A stretch of 7,467 bases of DNA from positions 1 through 7,467 of the forward strand of contig JBCCRH010000322.1 in the NCBI GenBank assembly GCA_039208045.1, in the 5' to 3' direction. A model generated the notes under the pieces. The model ran no database searches. It saw nothing but the letters and a program-made list of their open reading frames with translations, and was not told the origin of the DNA. Positions 1 through 7,113 of this stretch are shown here, in pieces. The first letter of the stretch is position 1. Each line of letters starts with the position of its first letter. Source of the DNA: JBCCRH01 sp039208045. Lineage in GTDB: Bacteria; Bacteroidota; Bacteroidia; Chitinophagales; Saprospiraceae. A program made the position numbers and the translations under genes.

Positions 1-83
1 TAATAACTTAGACCAAATGTATTTATTGCGTTGTGCGGTACTTTCCAATAGGTGGCATAACTTATTGAAGGCCATTCAAGTAC

Positions 84-163
84 ATGTCAAAAAGGGGGGC
101 ACGTTTTAGAATCGCGCCCTCCTGGTATTCGCTAACCTTGTACTCCTCAAAACGAATGCTCAG
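84..163 (+). other. Out-of-frame signal-peptide region of the LamG/T9SS gene
   Basis: ATG at 84 opens a frame reading MSKRGARFRI followed by Ala-Pro, a basic n-region. In the frame of the downstream gene, codons from 116 read ALLVFANLVLLKTNAQ, a hydrophobic core plus a '-NAQ' cleavage region that runs directly into the body at 164. The two halves are in different frames (84 is frame 0, 164 is frame 2 modulo 3). A TAG at 107-109 blocks the body frame from extending further upstream, and no ATG, GTG or TTG lies between that stop and 164. One extra base in the CCC at 117-119 would fuse the halves into a normal 27-residue signal peptide. The other two exported proteins in this window also end their leaders in LNAQ and KAQ, which supports the reading. 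As given, the ATG-84 frame terminates at 225-227. Confidence 0.6.
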
Positions 164-1126
164 ATGCTGGGCAGCCTTCACTTTAATGGCGATGATAATT
201 ATGTGGCTATCGCCGATGATCCTTTAAATGAAATAGGTGACGGAGACTTCACCTTTGAAGCTTGGATAAAAGGAGATGCCGCTGGGCAGTCTGGCCATCC
301 TATGATTTTTTCTAATCGAGGAGATAATTCTTTTGGTGGAGGTATCATGCTATTCTTACACAGCCAGTGGGGTGGTTCGCAGTATAAGATGCTTTGCCTT
401 CAAGTAGGTGCTAGTAATTACTTCGTTCTGAATAATGGCACGTTCAATGGCAGTTTGTTAGATAATAGATGCCATCACGTTGCGATTACAAGAAGCGCTA
501 ATACACTCTCCTACTACATAGACGGCGCTTTAATCGGCATAAAAAACACTTCCAATCTCGGTTCCATTGCGCTGGAGCAACCCTTACTAATCGGAAAAGA
601 CCAAGCCACCAACAATACCTTTAATGGTACCATCTCCCAGTGTAGAATTTGGAATGTTGCTCGTACCGAAAGCGAGATCAATGATCACAAAGACCTTAGC
701 CTACAAGGCGATGAGCCAGGCCTATTGGCCTATTGGGAAATGGACGATGAAGATAGTCAAGTCCTCACGGATAAGACGGGGGAGTATCACGGATTTCTAG
801 GGAGTAGTATTGTTGCAGATGCTCAGGATCCTTCCTGGTCAGATGATGGCTGTGTTGAAGCATCCGTAGTGTCTACTAATGAGCAAGACCAAGTATTTTC
901 TTTTACGCTTTCCCCAAATCCAACTCCTGGGCTACTGACTATTCAGCACCAAATCAAAGAGGAAGTGACCTTTAGGTTGATCAGTACCAATGGTCAACTA
1001 CTGCTGACGAAGACCTTAAATCAATCTACATCAGAGGTAGACCTAAGTGCCTTCCCGAAAGGAGTGTATATGCTGCAATTAAGTTATGCAGATCATATTA
1101 TCACTCAGAAAGTGATCAAATCGTAA
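164..1126 (+). CDS. LamG (concanavalin-like) domain protein with T9SS type A sorting tail; 5' end frameshifted
   Basis: A secreted, probably surface-attached protein of unknown ligand. Residues about 4-175 form a LamG/Laminin_G_3 jelly roll: the opening LHFNGDDNYVAI, the strand FTFEAWIKG, the CHHVAITRS...YYIDG strand pair, and the closing CRIWNVARTESEI, a hallmark of this family. Such domains usually bind sugars or matrix polymers. Residues about 245-320 are a T9SS type A C-terminal sorting domain, with the LSPNPTPG start, a LISTNGQLL strand and the FPKGVYMLQL end, so export across the outer membrane by the Por/T9SS machinery is expected. That route requires a Sec signal peptide, but ATG 164 starts just after one. 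The leader lies at 84-163 in another frame, so this is a recent pseudogene, a sequencing error or a phase-variable gene. The true start is likely 84 once one base is restored; 164 is only the first in-frame ATG. It converges on the methyltransferase gene. Confidence 0.8.
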   Translation: MLGSLHFNGDDNYVAIADDPLNEIGDGDFTFEAWIKGDAAGQSGHPMIFSNRGDNSFGGGIMLFLHSQWGGSQYKMLCLQVGASNYFVLNNGTFNGSLLDNRCHHVAITRSANTLSYYIDGALIGIKNTSNLGSIALEQPLLIGKDQATNNTFNGTISQCRIWNVARTESEINDHKDLSLQGDEPGLLAYWEMDDEDSQVLTDKTGEYHGFLGSSIVADAQDPSWSDDGCVEASVVSTNEQDQVFSFTLSPNPTPGLLTIQHQIKEEVTFRLISTNGQLLLTKTLNQSTSEVDLSAFPKGVYMLQLSYADHIITQKVIKS

Positions 1127-1139
1127 AAATTATAGAACC

Positions 1140-1910
1140 CTAAGCTGCCTTGCCTGCCACCAAGCCAAGGCAGCTCCATCTTATGATATTGCTATGAATA
1201 TCCAGTGACTCTTCTACCACTATATTTTCTTCCCATGTCAAGATATTAAAACCCATTCCCCGCATCACCTGCCGCAGTCGATCAGTGGGGTATAAGCTCT
1301 CCCAATGCGCTGCCTGCTGAAAGTTCAGCGGCGTAATCAAAATGAGCCTCCCTCCTGGCCGTAGTACTCGGAAGAGTTCCTTCAGACCTTGCAATGGCTC
1401 CTCCAAACGATCCAATAAGAAACTACTCACCACCAAGTCTTGGCTATTAGCAGCAAAAGGCAACTCCTCCGCTTTGGCTAATCCAAATTGCAAGTTGCTC
1501 AACTGATGCCCTGGCACGCCCAGCGCGGGGCCGAGGCCTTTATCCGATAGGTCGATGGTTATTTCTTTACCCTGCACCCAATATTCCTGCGCGCGCTTCA
1601 GCATTTGATAGCTGTAGTCGATACCCCAGCAGCTTGCTTGCGGATAGTGCTGTGCTAAACTTGCTATCCACCGCCCCACACCACACCCAACTTCTAATAT
1701 GTTTCCTTCGGAAAAATCAGAATAGTGGGCTTCCGCAAAATCGAGTACCGCTTGCATGGGGTATTGTCCCCATAACTGATCGGCTAGGTGGAGCGCTGAT
1801 TGGCGAACGACCATGCTATCGTATTGCTCATAGGGGTCTTTACGAAAATCGGCTTCTGATTTATGGCAGAAGAAGGGGATGTTTTTACGGTAAAAGAGTG
1901 GTGCCAACAT
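1140..1910 (-). CDS. Class I SAM-dependent methyltransferase (Methyltransf_11-like)
   Basis: Transfers a methyl group from S-adenosylmethionine to an unidentified substrate; no signal peptide, so cytoplasmic. The Rossmann-fold motifs are in order. Motif I is ILEVGCGVGRW (residues 71-81). The acidic ribose-binding Asp is D98 in GIDYS. AEELPF (147-152) precedes the DLVVSSFLLDRLEEP segment, and LRPGGRLILITP (183-194) is the post-motif strand. The N-terminal 70 residues (FYRKNIPFFCHKSEADF onward, one Cys-His pair) precede the fold and may shape substrate choice. The 256-aa length is normal for the superfamily. The start at 1910 is favoured by an AGGA 4 nt upstream. It lies 15 bp after the stop of the large secreted protein on the same strand, so co-transcription is likely, but no functional link between them is visible. 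The stop is a TAG read from 1142-1140. UbiE-like, lipid, or small-molecule methylation cannot be told apart here. Confidence 0.88.
   Translation of the reverse strand: MLAPLFYRKNIPFFCHKSEADFRKDPYEQYDSMVVRQSALHLADQLWGQYPMQAVLDFAEAHYSDFSEGNILEVGCGVGRWIASLAQHYPQASCWGIDYSYQMLKRAQEYWVQGKEITIDLSDKGLGPALGVPGHQLSNLQFGLAKAEELPFAANSQDLVVSSFLLDRLEEPLQGLKELFRVLRPGGRLILITPLNFQQAAHWESLYPTDRLRQVMRGMGFNILTWEENIVVEESLDIHSNIIRWSCLGLVAGKAA
1143..1175. terminator. Stem-loop at the convergent gene junction, overlapping the methyltransferase 3' end
   Basis: AGCTGCCTTG (1143-1152) and CAAGGCAGCT (1166-1175) form a perfect 10-bp GC-rich stem with a 13-nt loop. On the minus strand it lies within the last codons of the methyltransferase gene, ending 1 nt into the stop codon, and a TTTTT run follows about 17 nt later. 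On the plus strand it begins 16 nt after the LamG gene's stop but has no following T-run. It may act as a bidirectional terminator or an RNA 3'-end stabiliser. The lack of an immediate U-tract keeps this tentative. Confidence 0.4.
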
Positions 1911-1914
1911 ATCG

Positions 1915-1918
1915 TCCT
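1915..1918 (-). promoter_or_regulatory. Ribosome binding site of the methyltransferase gene
   Basis: On the minus strand the 15-nt gap before ATG 1910 reads TTATAATAGGACGAT. The AGGA ends 4 nt before the start codon. It is the only clear Shine-Dalgarno-like site in the window and it fixes this start. Its position right after the upstream stop fits reinitiation within an operon. Confidence 0.5.
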
Positions 1919-1925
1919 ATTATAA

Positions 1926-4900
1926 CTACCGCTCAATCACCACCCGTAAAGGCTTGACCCATGCCCCTTCGGCTCGCATATTCACCAAGTACACTCCTGC
2001 TGGCAGTTGCTCCAACCCATCTAAGGTGACTAACTGGTAGCCCGCTACTTGCTCTTGGGCTGGGGTCGTTCGCACTACTTTTCCCGTAAGGTCTATAAGT
2101 TCAAACGTGACTCGCTCGCGCTGTGGCAAAAAGTAGCGTACCGTCAGCTGAGAGGTGGCTGGATTGGGGAAAGCAGTGACTAGAGCAGGGCTTTGTAAGT
2201 TGTGCTTGGCGGTGGTGGTACTTGTCGTAATGCCGGTACCAATGGTGGCTATTCGACTGTCGTCTAAATCCGAGCGGAAGGCACGGAAGCGGAGCTGCTG
2301 TTGCCCATCCCATGATAAGGGAGCGATGTAAGCAGTAGCCGCTACTGTCGGTTCGGTACCATCGGTGGTGTAGCGAATGGTGGTGTTGGGGGTCCAACTG
2401 GTTACAGTGAGTTGAATATTGTTATCCGAAATGGTATCTAGTTGAAAGATAGGCATTCCGGCTCGACCGATCTCAAAGCCCGTCAAGATTTGTGCTTCGG
2501 GGTGGTAGTAGCGATCAAAGAAATAGGGATCATCGCCATATTGCTCCCAGAGGGTACGCAGTTGATTAAGAACGGGTAAATATTCGCTTTCGTAGCCGAT
2601 TACATCGGGTCGCCCACGCCCGCCCCATACTAGTGCAATCAGGTATTTGTCGACGCCATTGGCGGCTTCCCATCGGTCGCCTTTGGTTACTCCAAACGCA
2701 TTGGAGCGTCGGTATTGGCCCATTGCATAGCGCGCCCAAGCCCAACCGGGGCCTGCATCAGACACAGCATTTTCACCCATATACGTACTGGTGGCATACG
2801 CGTAGACGAACGGTTTAAAAGCAGCTGCCGCTACGCCCGATTGTGGATAGCTATCGTGAATAAGGATGTCTCCATCGGGGAAAACATCTTGTCGCAAGCG
2901 ACGCATCGCCTCATATGCGGATAACCAATCGTCTTGTGCCATTCCATCCGAATAGACTGCCCCCATGCCATAAGTATCGCGCCAGCGCTTGACCTCATTG
3001 GCCCATTCTTCGGCATTTCTACTGTAGTAAAACCATTGGCTAAAATAGGCTGACCAAAGATCACCCTCCGCTGCAATGGCATCCATATGGGACTGGTAAG
3101 GGACGTTCTCCCTGACGTTATATTGCTCCCCAAAACTCATGGCCCAGCCGCGTTGGCTGATATTCCAGAGTATCCAAGTAGTCATATAGTCGGGCCCAGA
3201 ATAGTCGAGGGAAGCGTTGTAGTCAGTGAGTCCCCAGTGGTAAGCGAAGGAACGCTCCCAGTCGTAGGGGCGGCTTGGAAAAGCGGAGATGAATAGGCGC
3301 TCCCCAGGGCGTATGGTAGTGGCGGCTTGCCAACCGGATGCTGCGGCTCCGGTTGTTTCTAAATCTTCGCCAATGAGGCCGACAAAGTCCAAATTGGGCG
3401 TCAGCAAGTCAAGCTGGGGGACTACTCCGGTTCCTTTGGGCGTATATACATTGGCAGTAAAGCCACCGAAATCATCCTGACTGAGCAGGTCGCCGCCCGA
3501 TAAGCGATTGAAATCGCCACCGATGTCGCTGGTGATGGTAGCAGTAAAGGTTTGCTGAGGGCTAATGGCCAACATCCCATCTAATTGTACGCCGATAGTA
3601 AGTTGATCGCTAATCAGAATTACTTCAGACGCACTTTGACTTTGTATACTTAGCCCAGCTAGTGGCAGGTTGTTAATGGTAGTCAGCTTGCGCTGAAAAT
3701 CGATGCGTTGGTGTACTTCGAGTAGGTTGGCGCTTTTGCGAAATAGGAAGTGGGCGCCGGTGGTCAATACGCTCAAGGTATCGCCACTTTCACTTAGGCC
3801 TTCTATTTGCATAGGCAAATTCCCCGGTCCCCCAGGGAAGGAAACACCCTCTCCTACTGGAAAAGCTTCCAATGGAATAGCAGGCAATTCTACAAAAGCA
3901 AGATCGGCTATTTCGAAGGTTAGGTCGCCATCGAAGCCCGGCCCGTACTCGTGGGCACCTAGGAATACCGTAATTTTATCGTAAAATGCTTCCCAATGGG
4001 GCGTAATACGCCAGGTCCAGCGCTGCCAGCCGTCAGGCCCTTCAGTGATAGCAGGCATCCCGCCATATCTAGAGCCTAAGGAGATCAGGCCGGTATCATC
4101 GATACCATTGACTCCAATATTGAATTCCCAGGTGTCCCGTGGAAAATCGGTTCGAATAAGGGCGCTTACCTCGTAGGTTCGGTTAGGCAAAATGGGTAGT
4201 CCCTTGAAGGAAAATAGGCGTGCATCAGCTTCATTCATTTCTTCGTTGACTACGATGCGATAAGCGGATACGCCTTGATAAATAGAGTCGTACAATAGTA
4301 AAGCGGCAGCGGAGGAGTTATTCCAGTCGACACCTCGTTGACGAAAGTCAGCGCATGGCATGCGGAGTACGGTGCCACCGTGATCTTCTACCTCTAGCAG
4401 TTCGCTAAAACCAGCTGGTGGGAGCGGCAAACTATCGTCGCCCTCTATCACTACTCTAAAATTATCTACAGCACAACGTCCCTGAAAAGCAGTACCCCAG
4501 TTCAAGAAAGCCCCAGTATAGCCTGTACCTGTAGCCCTAGAAATCCCTGCTACCACGCCATAATCAGCTCCATCTACCAAGAGACGCATTGTATTATTAT
4601 CCAAATTGATGATTGCCTCGAAATGATACCACGTCCCTAGATCAAACGAGTTGTTGGGAAAGGAAGGATCTAGCCACCCCAGATATTCCCCTGTAGCCGG
4701 ATCAAAATCTAGTAAGCCTACATTAAAGCTCGTCTCTGAAAAGCTAAACCCTATATCGGCAAAGCTTTCATCGCTTTCATCCACACTACGCAAAAAGGCA
4801 AAGCCATCAGGAGCGCTTCCCTCATGTGCCATAAAATCGAAGCTCACCTTTACGATGCCTTCCGTCACGATGCCACTATTAAGCAAGCCATCAAATTCTA

Positions 4901-5174
4901 CGAGTTGAAAGCTGCCGGTGGTAGGCACATTTACATCTAGTACTTTTCCAGAAGCAGTGCTTTGCCCTACTTGCCCCGCAAGATTCTGGACTTGCATGGT
5001 CGATTCGTAATTGCCAAATAGGCCGGTAGGAGTGCGGCCATCGCCAGGGCTGGTGATGGGTAGGCTATTCACTGCATCGTTTTCAAAAGTAACGGAGAAG
5101 GTAGTGACCTGGGCATTTAGGCTTAAAGCCAAAAAAAGACAGGAAGTGAGCAGAAGTTGACGGGCCATGAGCAT
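1926..5174 (-). CDS. Large secreted multidomain protein, probable uncharacterised glycoside hydrolase, T9SS substrate
   Basis: An exported protein of 1082 residues from ATG 5174, or 1080 from ATG 5168. Residues 1-22 are a signal peptide (MLMARQLLLTS...LNAQ). Residues 23-245 look like a LamG/concanavalin jelly roll, with TWYHFEAIINLDNNTMRLLVDG and a closing AVDNFRVV. Residues about 262-432 resemble a carbohydrate-binding beta-sandwich (YEVSALIRTDF...GWQRWTWRI). Residues about 432-627 are beta-rich. Residues about 627-882 are Trp/Tyr-rich and TIM-barrel-like, with GMGAVYSDGMAQDDW (D743) and ILIHDSYP (D774), both acids placed as in many retaining glycosidases. Residues about 912-972 match a chitobiase/hexosaminidase C-terminal (CHB_HEX_C) domain (IRYTTDGTEPT). 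Residues about 994-1082 are a T9SS type A tail (AFPNPATSQLTV...LPAGVYLV). The frame stays open to ATG 5288, but that start would bury the signal peptide behind 38 residues, so it is rejected. It is divergent from the kinase operon and is followed 15 bp later by the methyltransferase. Enzyme activity and substrate are inferred; export and accessory domains are well supported. Confidence 0.85.
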   Translation of the reverse strand: MLMARQLLLTSCLFLALSLNAQVTTFSVTFENDAVNSLPITSPGDGRTPTGLFGNYESTMQVQNLAGQVGQSTASGKVLDVNVPTTGSFQLVEFDGLLNSGIVTEGIVKVSFDFMAHEGSAPDGFAFLRSVDESDESFADIGFSFSETSFNVGLLDFDPATGEYLGWLDPSFPNNSFDLGTWYHFEAIINLDNNTMRLLVDGADYGVVAGISRATGTGYTGAFLNWGTAFQGRCAVDNFRVVIEGDDSLPLPPAGFSELLEVEDHGGTVLRMPCADFRQRGVDWNNSSAAALLLYDSIYQGVSAYRIVVNEEMNEADARLFSFKGLPILPNRTYEVSALIRTDFPRDTWEFNIGVNGIDDTGLISLGSRYGGMPAITEGPDGWQRWTWRITPHWEAFYDKITVFLGAHEYGPGFDGDLTFEIADLAFVELPAIPLEAFPVGEGVSFPGGPGNLPMQIEGLSESGDTLSVLTTGAHFLFRKSANLLEVHQRIDFQRKLTTINNLPLAGLSIQSQSASEVILISDQLTIGVQLDGMLAISPQQTFTATITSDIGGDFNRLSGGDLLSQDDFGGFTANVYTPKGTGVVPQLDLLTPNLDFVGLIGEDLETTGAAASGWQAATTIRPGERLFISAFPSRPYDWERSFAYHWGLTDYNASLDYSGPDYMTTWILWNISQRGWAMSFGEQYNVRENVPYQSHMDAIAAEGDLWSAYFSQWFYYSRNAEEWANEVKRWRDTYGMGAVYSDGMAQDDWLSAYEAMRRLRQDVFPDGDILIHDSYPQSGVAAAAFKPFVYAYATSTYMGENAVSDAGPGWAWARYAMGQYRRSNAFGVTKGDRWEAANGVDKYLIALVWGGRGRPDVIGYESEYLPVLNQLRTLWEQYGDDPYFFDRYYHPEAQILTGFEIGRAGMPIFQLDTISDNNIQLTVTSWTPNTTIRYTTDGTEPTVAATAYIAPLSWDGQQQLRFRAFRSDLDDSRIATIGTGITTSTTTAKHNLQSPALVTAFPNPATSQLTVRYFLPQRERVTFELIDLTGKVVRTTPAQEQVAGYQLVTLDGLEQLPAGVYLVNMRAEGAWVKPLRVVIER

Positions 5175-5240
5175 GGTTTGATTATATTTGGAAAGTATAC
5201 ATGACGCAAAGTGATTTGCCATAAGCAAACCATTTTGGTA

Positions 5241-5299
5241 CAGTATATACTGACATTGACGTAGTCGCGCAGTAGCGTGACCACTCAATCGTCAGTATA
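5241..5299. promoter_or_regulatory. Candidate operator: palindrome plus inverted repeat in the divergent intergenic region
   Basis: CAGTATATACTG at 5241-5252 is a perfect 12-bp palindrome. TATACTGAC (5246-5254) and GTCAGTATA (5291-5299) form a 9-bp inverted repeat centred near 5272. AGTATAC/T occurs three times in this gap (5194-5200, 5242-5248, 5294-5300). The repeats lie between the large secreted protein (start 5174) and the kinase (start 5344), where a regulator could control both. A clear Bacteroidota -33/-7 promoter (TTTG, TAnnTTTG) was not seen. The binding protein is unknown; the neighbouring LytTR regulator is one candidate, although LytTR sites are usually direct repeats. Confidence 0.4.
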
Positions 5300-5305
5300 C
5301 CAAAA

Positions 5306-5341
5306 ATGAAGCATAAAAAGAAGCCCTTCTGGCCTTTCTGA
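5306..5341 (+). CDS. Possible 11-residue leader ORF coupled to the sensor kinase
   Basis: ATG 5306 opens MKHKKKPFWPF and stops at TGA 5339-5341, 2 nt before the kinase ATG at 5344. The start context (ACCAAAAATGAAG) is A-rich and resembles a normal Bacteroidota translation start, whereas the kinase's own ATG is preceded by GGCCTTTCTGAAG with no clear ribosome site. This suggests the short frame may be translated and hand ribosomes to the kinase. The peptide is strongly basic, then aromatic and proline-rich, and has no signal sequence. It could be a translational coupling leader, a signalling peptide, or chance, since an 11-codon frame is short enough to arise at random. Confidence 0.3.
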   Translation: MKHKKKPFWPF

Positions 5342-5343
5342 AG

Positions 5344-6318
5344 ATGAACCAAAAATTAATTCGCATTGCGCTAATCACCTCTCCGCTTATCGCCATTTAT
5401 GGGATAGCGCCTATCCTATTGATTTATGAAGATTTGGGGATTTCGAAGTTGCTGGTGGCCTTTGTGGCATTGGCGCTCAGTATTTTTGCTTTTTGGTTGT
5501 ATAATATCTTTTTGATTGGTCGAGCGCTAAGCACTTCTGTTCGATATTTGTTGAGTTATTCCTTGACCTTTACGATGCATTTGGGTACGCTCTTTATTAT
5601 TTCCAATCAGCAAAATCTGGCTAGCCCGCTCTACTTTTCGCTGTATGCCGTCATGGCTACCTTTGCTAGTAATACCATTATTTTGGTCATTATCCATTCG
5701 AGTATGATAAGAACGAAGAAGGATTTAGCGGAAGCGGAAGTACAACAGCTGAAGGTGGTAAACCTGGAAGCGCAGAAGAAGATTTTGGTGCAGCAGCTAC
5801 AGCCGCACTTTCTCTTTAATGCTTTGAGTACGCTGAAATCGCTCATCACAACCTTACCAGAACAAGCGACTGACTATTGCATTCGCCTATCGGAATTTCT
5901 TCGATACTCGATTAATATGCATTTGGTGGAAACGGTGAGCCTGAAGGAAGAACTACAGTTCGCACAAGACTATATTCAGCTACAAAAGGTGCGCTTTGAT
6001 GAGGCCTTGATTTGCGAGGTGGCCATCCCAGAGCGCTATTGGCAGCGAAAAATTCCAGCTTTTGCGCTGCAAACGCTTTTGGAGAATGCTATTAAGCATA
6101 ATTTTTTTACAGTTCAGCATCCATTGGTGATACAGCTAAAGATGGAGGATGATCGTATTGTTATTACTAATAATAAAACCCCAAAGCCGCTTTTCCGAAG
6201 CCCCGGTATAGGTTTACAGAATTTGAATGAGCGCTACCAATTACACTTTGGAAAGCCTATTGAAATTGTGGATGCTGATGATCGGTTTAGTGTTTACTTA
6301 AGTCTACCAGAAGTATGA
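5344..6318 (+). CDS. LytS-type membrane sensor histidine kinase (His_kinase family, PF06580)
   Basis: Inner-membrane sensor that autophosphorylates a histidine and passes the phosphate to the adjacent LytTR regulator. Four hydrophobic segments (about residues 5-28, 34-58, 66-87, 95-118) have only short loops and no extracellular domain, so the stimulus is probably sensed in or at the membrane. A charged, probably coiled-coil linker (about 123-152) leads to the phospho-acceptor block QLQPHFLFNALSTLKSLI, with His at 155. The ATP-binding part has the N-box LLENAIKHN (245-253) and the glycine box GIGLQN (288-293). All key residues are present and the 324-aa length is typical. ATG 5344 is the only good start; the frame is closed by TAA at 5314-5316. 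The stop overlaps the regulator's start by 4 nt (ATGA), implying coupled translation. It is transcribed divergently from the large secreted protein. Confidence 0.93.
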   Translation: MNQKLIRIALITSPLIAIYGIAPILLIYEDLGISKLLVAFVALALSIFAFWLYNIFLIGRALSTSVRYLLSYSLTFTMHLGTLFIISNQQNLASPLYFSLYAVMATFASNTIILVIIHSSMIRTKKDLAEAEVQQLKVVNLEAQKKILVQQLQPHFLFNALSTLKSLITTLPEQATDYCIRLSEFLRYSINMHLVETVSLKEELQFAQDYIQLQKVRFDEALICEVAIPERYWQRKIPAFALQTLLENAIKHNFFTVQHPLVIQLKMEDDRIVITNNKTPKPLFRSPGIGLQNLNERYQLHFGKPIEIVDADDRFSVYLSLPEV

Positions 6319-7073
6319 GGATTGTAATTATTGAAGATGAAAAGCTTACGGCTAAAGATTTGGCGGCTACGATTCGTTCGCTTGCGCCGGAGGTAGAAAT
6401 CTTACCGTTTTTATCGTCGGTAGAAGATGCGCTGGGCTTTTTTGAGCAACAGCCCCAGGTAGACTTAATCTTTTCGGATATCCAATTGGGGGATGGCCTG
6501 AGCTTTGATATTTTTAATAAGGTACAAGTTGCAGCTCCTATTATTTTTTGTACGGCTTATGAGCAATACACGCTTGATGCCTTTCGGGTGCAGGGTATTG
6601 ACTACATCCTCAAGCCTTTCGATCCGAAGCGAGTGGCGGCAGCACTAGCTAATTATGAGCAACTAAAAGCAAAATTTGCGACTACGCCTCCTGATCTGAG
6701 CACCATAGCGGCCAATTGGCCCCTGGCTCCTTCGGCTCGCCCTTCTTCTGTTATTATTCGAAAAGGAGATAAGATCATTCCGATCAACGAAGCAGATATT
6801 GCGCTATTTTTTATCAGAAATGAGCAGACCTATCTGTATACCTTCGAACGGCAGCAGTTTGCGATCAACTATACCTTAGATACCCTTGAGGGTAAATTCC
6901 CTGGCTTTTTTAGAGTGAATCGACAAATCCTCATCCACCGGAAAGCGGTGAAAGAAGCGGCCTATTACTTTAAGCGAAAGCTACTGGTGTATCCTACTAT
7001 TCCTTTTCCTGAGCAGATATTGGTGGGCAAGCTAAAAGCTACTGCTTTTATTGAATGGCTAGAAGGGCAGTGA
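6315..7073 (+). CDS. LytTR family response regulator (REC + LytTR DNA-binding)
   Basis: Transcription factor paired with the kinase immediately upstream. The receiver domain spans about residues 1-118, with the acidic pair E7/D8, phospho-acceptor D55 in IFSDIQLGDG, switch T80 in FCTAYEQ and conserved K100-P101 in YILKPFD. A linker with Pro/Ala-rich sequence (about 124-143) joins it to a LytTR DNA-binding domain (about 145-248), with the family signature FFRVNRQILIHRKAVKE (198-214) and the closing FIEWLEG. The 252-aa length is normal and no key residue is missing. The start is fixed by the ATGA overlap with the kinase stop. LytTR proteins usually bind pairs of short direct repeats near target promoters; the CTTGAC cluster just downstream and the dyad upstream of the kinase are the nearest candidates. 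Direct targets are inference. Confidence 0.94.
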   Translation: MRIVIIEDEKLTAKDLAATIRSLAPEVEILPFLSSVEDALGFFEQQPQVDLIFSDIQLGDGLSFDIFNKVQVAAPIIFCTAYEQYTLDAFRVQGIDYILKPFDPKRVAAALANYEQLKAKFATTPPDLSTIAANWPLAPSARPSSVIIRKGDKIIPINEADIALFFIRNEQTYLYTFERQQFAINYTLDTLEGKFPGFFRVNRQILIHRKAVKEAAYYFKRKLLVYPTIPFPEQILVGKLKATAFIEWLEGQ

Positions 7074-7113
7074 GCTTCGCCTTTGCCGCTGTCCATTTTG
7101 GAGTACTGCTAGT

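Noticed and set aside
3..64. 8-bp direct repeat ATAACTTA at 3-10 and 57-64
   Set aside because: Short, AT-rich and isolated; at chance level, with no insertion-sequence or attachment-site context.
94..99. GGGGGG run as the cause of the leader frameshift
   Set aside because: A slip there alone would not give an open leader, because the body frame hits TAG at 107-109; the change must lie between that stop and about 120.
1634..1957. 107-codon plus-strand frame opposite the methyltransferase
   Set aside because: Antisense to well-supported coding sequence with clear SAM-binding motifs; its translation shows no domain, leader or ribosome site.
2101..3984. Several 60-100 codon frames on both strands within the large secreted protein gene
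   Set aside because: Compositionally odd (His/Trp/Arg-rich), no recognisable motifs, all overlapping a continuous multidomain protein.
5175..5288. N-terminal extension of the large secreted protein to ATG 5288
   Set aside because: It would place 38 polar/mixed residues before a textbook signal peptide and would run through the palindrome and inverted repeat of the divergent intergenic region.
5631..5849. 72-codon minus-strand frame inside the kinase gene
   Set aside because: Antisense to transmembrane and catalytic-His coding sequence; Cys/Phe-rich shadow without gene-like features.
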